Source of the DNA: Streptomyces spiralis
Lineage (GTDB): Bacteria; Actinomycetota; Actinomycetes; Streptomycetales; Streptomycetaceae
Reading direction: 5' to 3'
Length of the DNA: 64,000 nt
NCBI RefSeq assembly: GCF_014654675.1
Contig: NZ_BNBC01000013.1
Span: 1-64,000, forward strand
Position 1 is the stretch's first letter. Each line of letters opens with the position of its first letter. Both the position numbers and the translations under genes were made by a program. Under the pieces are notes generated by a model that saw only the letters and a list, made by a program, of their open reading frames with translations, was not told the origin of the DNA and ran no database searches. Shown in pieces: positions 62,163 to 64,000 of the stretch.

Positions 62163-62357
62163 ATGAGCGCAGCAACCATCCACCCAGCTCCCGCCGCACG
62201 CCCGGCCGGTGACTCGGCCGTCCCGGGCAGCCCTCGTCTGGGCCGTCACCACCGTCTGGGCGACGCCCTGCACGCCGTCAAGGTGTTCATGGGCGCCGCG
62301 TTCGATGTGATCGTCCTCGGGGAGTACGGCGAGGAAGCGGGCATACGCAACAAGTGA
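62163..62357 (+). CDS. small conserved hypothetical protein (64 aa)
   Basis: A 64-residue protein starting MSAATIHPAPAARP with GGAGG directly upstream. The N-terminal half is Ala/Pro-rich and probably disordered. The C-terminal half (GRHHRLGDALHAVKVFMGAAFDVIVLGEYGEEAGI) is basic then amphipathic-hydrophobic, with a segment (VKVFMGAAFDVIVLGEY) that could associate with a membrane. I believe similar short proteins occur widely in Streptomyces, without known function. It lies 17 bases before the GT87 gene and may be coupled to it. Confidence 0.65.
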   Translation: MSAATIHPAPAARPAGDSAVPGSPRLGRHHRLGDALHAVKVFMGAAFDVIVLGEYGEEAGIRNK

Positions 62358-62374
62358 CCTATTAGGGTCGGTCC

Positions 62375-63559
62375 GTGACAGAACGGACGATGGCCCTCCG
62401 GTCGCATGCGGCAGCCCCCCTCGTCCTGCTCGTCGTCTCCTTCGCCGCCCTCGCGATCCTGCTCGCCGTCCTGGGCGTGCCCATGCCCGACGCGCTGGTC
62501 TACCAGGCCGAGGGCGCGGCCGTCGTCCACGGCCGTGACCTGTACGGCTTCACGATCACGGTGGGGCGCCTGCCGGCCACATATCCGCCGTTCGCGGCCC
62601 TGCTGTTCGTGCCGACGGCATGGCTTGCGGCCCCGGCGCTGAAGCTGGCGTTCCTCGCGGGCAACGCGCTCCTGCTCGCCTGGCTCGTCCAGCTGTCCGC
62701 CCGGCTCGCGGGCCGCCGGCCCGGTCCCGCACTGCTGTGCGTCGCGACGGCCCTCGCCCTCTGGCTGGAACCGGTCTTCCAGACCTTCGTGTTCGGGCAG
62801 ATCAACCTCGCGCTCGCCTGTCTGGTCCTGTGGGACCTCACCCGGCCGCCCGGCGCGCGCGGGAAGGGGGCCGCGATCGGGGTGGCGACCGGGATCAAGC
62901 TCACCCCGGGGCTCTTCGTCGTCTATCTGCTGCTGCGCGGGCACCGGCGAGAGGCCGCCACGGCGCTGGCCGCGTACGCCGCGACCGTCGCCGCCGGCGC
63001 GCTCGTCCTGCCCGCGGCCAGCGTCGAGTACTGGACCCGTCTCGTCTTCGACACCGACCGTGTGGGGAAACCGTGGATCATCGACAACCAGTCCCTCCAG
63101 GGACTGATCGCCCGGGCACTGCACGATCCGACGCCCGGACCCGCCTGGCTGGTCCCGGCGTGCGTGGTGGGTGCCGTGGGCCTGTGGGCCGCCCGCCGGG
63201 AGCAGCGGGAGAGGTGGGGCATCGTACTGACGGGCCTGACCGCCCTGCTCGTCTCGCCGATCAGCTGGTCCCACCACTGGGTGTGGTGCGTCCCGCTGCT
63301 CGCCGTGCTCCTGGCCGAGGGCCACCGCGTCTGGGCGGCGGCCACCGTGCTCTGCTTCACGGCCCGCACGATGTGGCTGGTGCCCCGTGCCGGCGACGGG
63401 GACCTGCACCTGCGGTGGTGGCAGCAGCCCCTGGCGGCGCCGTACGCGCTGCTGACCTGCGCGCTCCTGGCGTGGGCCGTGCTGGGGCACCGGGAGGCCG
63501 GGCCGCCGGAGGGGAGGCGTTCGCTCAGTTCTCCGCGAGCAGCTCGTCCGCGTCCATGA
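62375..63559 (+). CDS. GT87 family polyprenol-phosphate-mannose-dependent mannosyltransferase
   Basis: A 394-residue integral membrane glycosyltransferase. Starting at GTG 62375, it has about ten predicted membrane helices, beginning with PLVLLVVSFAALAILLAVLG. The large first external loop carries an acidic-polar motif (DALVYQAEGAAVVHGRDLYG) with the Asp typical of GT-C enzymes, and TYPPFAALLFVP is the family hallmark shared with PimE. Likely uses a lipid-linked mannose donor to modify a phosphatidylinositol mannoside or glycoprotein. The C-terminal Ser/Arg/Pro tail overlaps the convergent helicase gene by 35 bases. Confidence 0.8.
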   Translation: MTERTMALRSHAAAPLVLLVVSFAALAILLAVLGVPMPDALVYQAEGAAVVHGRDLYGFTITVGRLPATYPPFAALLFVPTAWLAAPALKLAFLAGNALLLAWLVQLSARLAGRRPGPALLCVATALALWLEPVFQTFVFGQINLALACLVLWDLTRPPGARGKGAAIGVATGIKLTPGLFVVYLLLRGHRREAATALAAYAATVAAGALVLPAASVEYWTRLVFDTDRVGKPWIIDNQSLQGLIARALHDPTPGPAWLVPACVVGAVGLWAARREQRERWGIVLTGLTALLVSPISWSHHWVWCVPLLAVLLAEGHRVWAAATVLCFTARTMWLVPRAGDGDLHLRWWQQPLAAPYALLTCALLAWAVLGHREAGPPEGRRSLSSPRAARPRP

Positions 63560-64000
63560 TCCGGTAGGCGTAGCCCTGTTCGGCCAGGAAGCGCTGGCGA
63601 TGGGCGGCGAAGTCCTGGTCGATGGTGTCGCGGGCGACCACCGAGTAGAAGTGGGCCTGGTGGCCGTCGGCCTTGGGCCGCAGCACCCGGCCGAGGCGCT
63701 GGGCCTCCTCCTGGCGGGAGCCGAAGGTGCCCGAGACCTGGATGGCGACCGTGGCCTCCGGCAGGTCGATGGAGAAGTTCGCCACCTTCGACACCACCAG
63801 CACGTTGATCTCTCCCTCGCGGAAGGCGTCGAAGAGCTTCTCGCGCTGGGCGTTGGACGTCTCACCCTTGATCACCGGGGCGTTCAGGTGCTCGCCCAGC
63901 TCGTCGAGCTGGTCGATGTACTGGCCGATGACGAGGATCTGCTGCCCGGCGAAGCGGCGGACGATCGCCTCCGTGACCTTCCGCTTGGTGTCGGTGGTCG
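63525..64000 (-). CDS. DNA repair helicase XPB-like, C-terminal part (runs off right edge)
   Basis: The 157 C-terminal codons of a superfamily II helicase; the start lies beyond 64000. The RecA2 domain is seen: TEAIVRRFAGQQILVIGQYIDQLDELG, then PVIKGETSNAQREKLFDAF, VLVVSKVANFSIDLPEA (motif V) and GSRQEEAQRLGRVLRPK (motif VI, with arginine fingers). It ends with FYSVVARDTIDQDFAAHRQRFLAEQGYAYRIMDADEL, the thumb-like tail usual for bacterial XPB. Bacterial XPB-like helicases unwind DNA 3'-5' in repair. Overlaps the GT87 gene end-to-end by 35 bases. Confidence 0.88.
   Translation of the reverse strand, partial: TTDTKRKVTEAIVRRFAGQQILVIGQYIDQLDELGEHLNAPVIKGETSNAQREKLFDAFREGEINVLVVSKVANFSIDLPEATVAIQVSGTFGSRQEEAQRLGRVLRPKADGHQAHFYSVVARDTIDQDFAAHRQRFLAEQGYAYRIMDADELLAEN

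Overview
The window is a high-GC actinobacterial chromosome segment, almost certainly Streptomyces. Codon third positions are strongly G/C, GTG and TTG starts are common, ATGA gene overlaps are frequent, and the gene families (whiE-type spore pigment PKS, SchA/CurD protein, DUF3263, DUF4031, TerD, GroEL2 with a CIRCE element, the diguanylate cyclase CdgB) fit that genus. I saw no tRNA, rRNA or CRISPR array. Assignments come from reading the sequence and from recalled family knowledge; no database search was run.

Layout. 1-2.6 kb: the 3' end of an IS5-type transposase, then small accessory genes (membrane protein, methyltransferase, alcohol dehydrogenase). 2.7-6.6 kb: a leftward operon of GH15 glucosidase, a glucose-6-phosphate dehydrogenase homologue and gluconokinase, preceded by a universal stress protein. 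7.65-16.1 kb: a complete whiE-like type II polyketide cluster in the spore-pigment order (hydroxylase divergent from SchA/CurD protein, cupin, KS, CLF, ACP, aromatase/cyclase, TcmI-like cyclase), plus a convergent O-methyltransferase. 16.3-33.6 kb: exported or membrane proteins (beta-helix lipoprotein, rhomboid-like protein, beta-propeller protein, MFS exporter, M1 peptidase lipoprotein) mixed with oxidoreductases, acetyltransferases, TerD and an ArfB-type release factor. 34-41.4 kb: cdgB with a BldD-like box, a CBM-like surface protein, a PfkB sugar kinase, nagA, nagK, and a divergent sugar-binding lipoprotein with two DasR-type (dre) boxes between nagK and it. 41.4-45.3 kb: a DUF3263 protein, trehalose synthesis (otsB, otsA) and glucosyl-3-phosphoglycerate synthase. 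45.48-47.2 kb: a SAM-I (S-box) riboswitch followed by a threonine-synthase-like gene overlapping a MoaD/ThiS-like gene. 47.6-49.8 kb: a cold-shock protein and CIRCE-controlled groEL2. 50-64 kb: an Old Yellow Enzyme, an MFS exporter, murQ with an RpiR regulator, several small or hypothetical genes, cutC with a dre-like box, a HelD-type helicase, a GT87 mannosyltransferase and the C-terminal part of an XPB-type helicase at the right edge.

The most notable system is at 45.48-47.2 kb. The pair would usually be labelled threonine synthase plus MoaD. A SAM-I riboswitch upstream, an ATGA overlap and a di-glycine C-terminus on the small protein all point instead to the recently described MetM/MetO route. 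In that route O-phosphohomoserine is converted to homocysteine using a thiocarboxylated sulfur carrier. SAM feedback on such an operon makes physiological sense, while SAM feedback on a threonine gene does not.

A second theme is amino-sugar control: nagK-nagA with a tandem dre, murQ/RpiR, and a dre-like site before cutC. A third is development: the spore pigment locus and the BldD-linked cdgB. Dispersed palindromic repeats lie at 41.4, 53.4 and 62.0 kb, and GC-rich tandem repeats at 32.8-33.0 kb.
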